Assembly: GCA_946477805.1 (NCBI GenBank)
Contig: CAMKZP010000175.1
Location: forward strand, 1 to 7,429
Length of the DNA stretch: 7,429 nucleotides
Source of the DNA: an uncultured Enterobacter sp.
Lineage (GTDB): Bacteria > Pseudomonadota > Gammaproteobacteria > Enterobacterales > Enterobacteriaceae
Reading direction: 5' to 3'
Shown: piece after piece, positions 6,031 to 7,429 of the stretch
How positions within the stretch are numbered: the stretch's first letter is position 1
How the letters are laid out: each line of letters begins with the position of its first letter
The notes under the pieces: generated by a model
Told to the model about the DNA's origin: nothing
What the model saw: the letters and a program-made list of their open reading frames with translations, nothing else
The model's database searches: none
Translations under genes and position numbers: made by a program

Positions 6031-7094
6031 ACAAGAATGACGGAATGAACTACGCGCCGGTCGGCAAACCGCAGCCGGTGGTCAGCCAGGGCCAGTTTGT
6101 CTTTGCCGCCGCCGCGCTCGACCACGGCCATATCTACGGAATGTGCAACGGCCTGATTGAAGCCGGCGCGACGCTAAAGTGGGTTTACGATCCCGATCCG
6201 GCGAAAGTCGACGCATTTATTCGGCAGTACCCGCAGGCGCAGGCGGCAGCGTCGCTGGAGGCCATCCTTAACGACGATGAGGTGCGTCTGGTCGCGGGTG
6301 CAGCGATCCCCTCCGAGCGCTGCGCGCTGGGGCTGACAGCGATGGCGGCGGGGAAAGACTACTTCACCGACAAAGCGCCGCTCACCACCCTCGATCAGCT
6401 GGCCGATGCCAAAGCGATGGTCGAGAAAACCGGCAAAAAATATGCGGTCTACTACAGCGAGCGCCTGCACGTTGAGAGCGCGGTTTTTGCCGGGCAGCTG
6501 GTGCAGCAGGGCGCGATTGGCCGCGTGGTGCAAACCCTCGGGACCGGTCCGCACCGGGAAGGAACGGGCCGCCCGGCGTGGTTCTACGACCGACGCTATT
6601 TTGGCGGCATCCTGTGCGACATCGGCAGCCATCAGATTGAGCAGTTCCTGTTTTACACCGGCAACAGCGATGCCGTCGTGATCGCCAGCCAGGCGCGCAA
6701 CGTCAACCATCCGCAGTATCCGGCATTTGAAGATTTCGGTGACGCCATGATCAAAGGCGAAAACGGCGCCAGCGGCTATTTCCGCTGCGACTGGTTCACG
6801 CCGGACGGGCTCTCCACCTGGGGCGACGGGCGCCTGACGCTTCTCGGCACCGAGGGGTACATCGAAATCCGCAAATACGTCGACCTCACTCGCGGCGAGC
6901 AGGACGTGGTCTATCTCGTGAACAAGGAGGGAGAGTTCCGCTATCCGGTTGCCGGAAAAGTCGGGTTCCCCTTCTTTGGCGAGCTTATCCTCGACTGCCT
7001 GCACCGCACGGAAAACGCCATGACCCAGGCGCACGCCTTTAAGGCGGCAGAGCTGTGCGTGAAGGCTCAAATGCTCGCGAACGCGGCTGACTAA
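6027..7094 (+). CDS. Divergent Gfo/Idh/MocA-like oxidoreductase lacking several signature residues, third gene
   Basis: The 355-aa product keeps the overall family order but is atypical at three sites. The nucleotide-binding loop is AAALDHGHIYGM (residues 27-38) instead of GxGxxG. The EKP motif is D115-K-A-P118, so the Lys is kept. The active-site helix is CDIGSHQIEQ, with H202 present but the Asp three residues later replaced by E205. An acidic pair in YDPDP (55-57) could still bind the adenosine ribose. There is an N-terminal extension of about 22 residues before the first Rossmann strand. Start 6027 has AGGAG (6015-6019) at 7 nt and overlaps the previous stop; Met7 is less well placed. It may be a special subgroup with altered cofactor handling or chemistry. 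Family membership is likely; activity as a simple dehydrogenase is uncertain. Confidence 0.87.
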   Translation: MNKNDGMNYAPVGKPQPVVSQGQFVFAAAALDHGHIYGMCNGLIEAGATLKWVYDPDPAKVDAFIRQYPQAQAAASLEAILNDDEVRLVAGAAIPSERCALGLTAMAAGKDYFTDKAPLTTLDQLADAKAMVEKTGKKYAVYYSERLHVESAVFAGQLVQQGAIGRVVQTLGTGPHREGTGRPAWFYDRRYFGGILCDIGSHQIEQFLFYTGNSDAVVIASQARNVNHPQYPAFEDFGDAMIKGENGASGYFRCDWFTPDGLSTWGDGRLTLLGTEGYIEIRKYVDLTRGEQDVVYLVNKEGEFRYPVAGKVGFPFFGELILDCLHRTENAMTQAHAFKAAELCVKAQMLANAAD

Positions 7095-7106
7095 CGGGAG
7101 GCGAAG

Positions 7107-7429
7107 ATGACGATCCTGAATACGGCCATTATCGGCGGCGGCGCCATCCACGGCTGCCATGTGAATGCCCTGCGCCAGATACCGAACGTGGCGCTGCGCG
7201 CGCTGGTCGACACCGACAGCGTTAAAGGGCTGGCGCTGGCGATGAACTATCAGTGCCGCTTTTATCAGGATTACCGGGAAATGCTGCTGGATGACGGCAT
7301 CGACGTGGTGCACATCTGCACACCTCATTTCGAGCATAAAGAGATGATCCTCGCGGCACTCGCCGCCGGAAAGCACGTGTTCTGTGAAAAACCGGTGGGC
7401 ATGAACGGAAGCGAGCTGCGGGATATCAC
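7107..7429 (+). CDS. Gfo/Idh/MocA-family oxidoreductase, fourth gene, 3' end cut by window edge
   Basis: Only the first 107 codons are visible, covering most of the Rossmann domain. The protein begins MTILNTAIIGGGAIHGCH, with a G10-G-G12 loop whose third consensus glycine is H15. D35 closes the second strand (RALVDTDS), ICTPHFEHKEMILAALAAGKH follows the usual family pattern, and the catalytic Lys is in C93-E-K-P96. Start 7107 is well supported by GGGAGG (7096-7101) with a 5-nt spacer, 12 bp after the preceding stop. The C-terminal substrate domain and active-site His/Asp lie beyond the edge. Presumably another NAD-dependent sugar or cyclitol dehydrogenase of the same pathway, distinct in sequence from the other three. 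Confidence 0.9.
   Translation, partial: MTILNTAIIGGGAIHGCHVNALRQIPNVALRALVDTDSVKGLALAMNYQCRFYQDYREMLLDDGIDVVHICTPHFEHKEMILAALAAGKHVFCEKPVGMNGSELRDI

Noticed and set aside
6174..7376. Minus-strand open frame (400 codons) spanning the third and fourth dehydrogenase genes
   Set aside because: It crosses the boundary between two well-supported plus-strand genes with strong ribosome-binding sites and shows no domain, so it is a by-product of high GC at third positions.

Overview
The window looks like a chromosomal segment of a GC-rich member of the Enterobacteriaceae (Enterobacter/Klebsiella/Leclercia-like; I cannot fix the genus). The basis is two core genes whose products match the E. coli proteins I remember almost residue for residue: TamA (minus strand, running off the left edge) and MsrA (plus strand). 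They are divergently transcribed from a 224-bp spacer, as in E. coli. There are no RNA genes, insertion sequences, CRISPR arrays or integrase remnants.

Layout. 1-1561: tamA, minus, lacking about its last 57 codons. 1562-1785: divergent spacer with short inverted repeats. 1786-2427: msrA, complete. 2428-3486: a LacI/GalR-family repressor, minus, convergent with msrA; the two stop codons touch. 3487-3678: AT-rich divergent control region. 3679-7429: a plus-strand run of four Gfo/Idh/MocA-family dehydrogenase genes (383 aa, 394 aa, 355 aa and a fourth cut by the right edge). They are separated by 15 bp, an ATGA overlap and 12 bp, so they are almost certainly one operon.

The interesting part is the locus beside msrA. 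In E. coli K-12 the gene on that side of msrA is, as I remember it, ytfL, so this is probably an accessory sugar-metabolism locus placed at the msrA 3' end. One repressor and four non-identical sugar or cyclitol dehydrogenases in a row is an unusual stoichiometry. It suggests a pathway with several NAD(H)-dependent oxidation/reduction steps on a sugar ring, for example via keto-sugar intermediates as in the levoglucosan and 3-keto-glycoside routes. The third protein departs from the family signature at the Rossmann glycines, the EKP motif and the catalytic Asp.

The control region holds a perfect 14-bp palindrome, TGCAAATATTTGCA, close to the regulator gene. A degenerate copy lies 74 bp away on the operon side, and the two copies share a flanking CACATTG. 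These look like paired operators for the LacI-type protein. They resemble the PurR-type GCAAA-CG-TTTGC operator but carry TA in place of the central CG, and the regulator itself lacks the usual Y-x-P-N hinge residues. Two CRP-like sites are also present, one overlapping the second operator.

Substrate, transporter and any lyase or isomerase partner are not visible; they would have to lie beyond the right edge.
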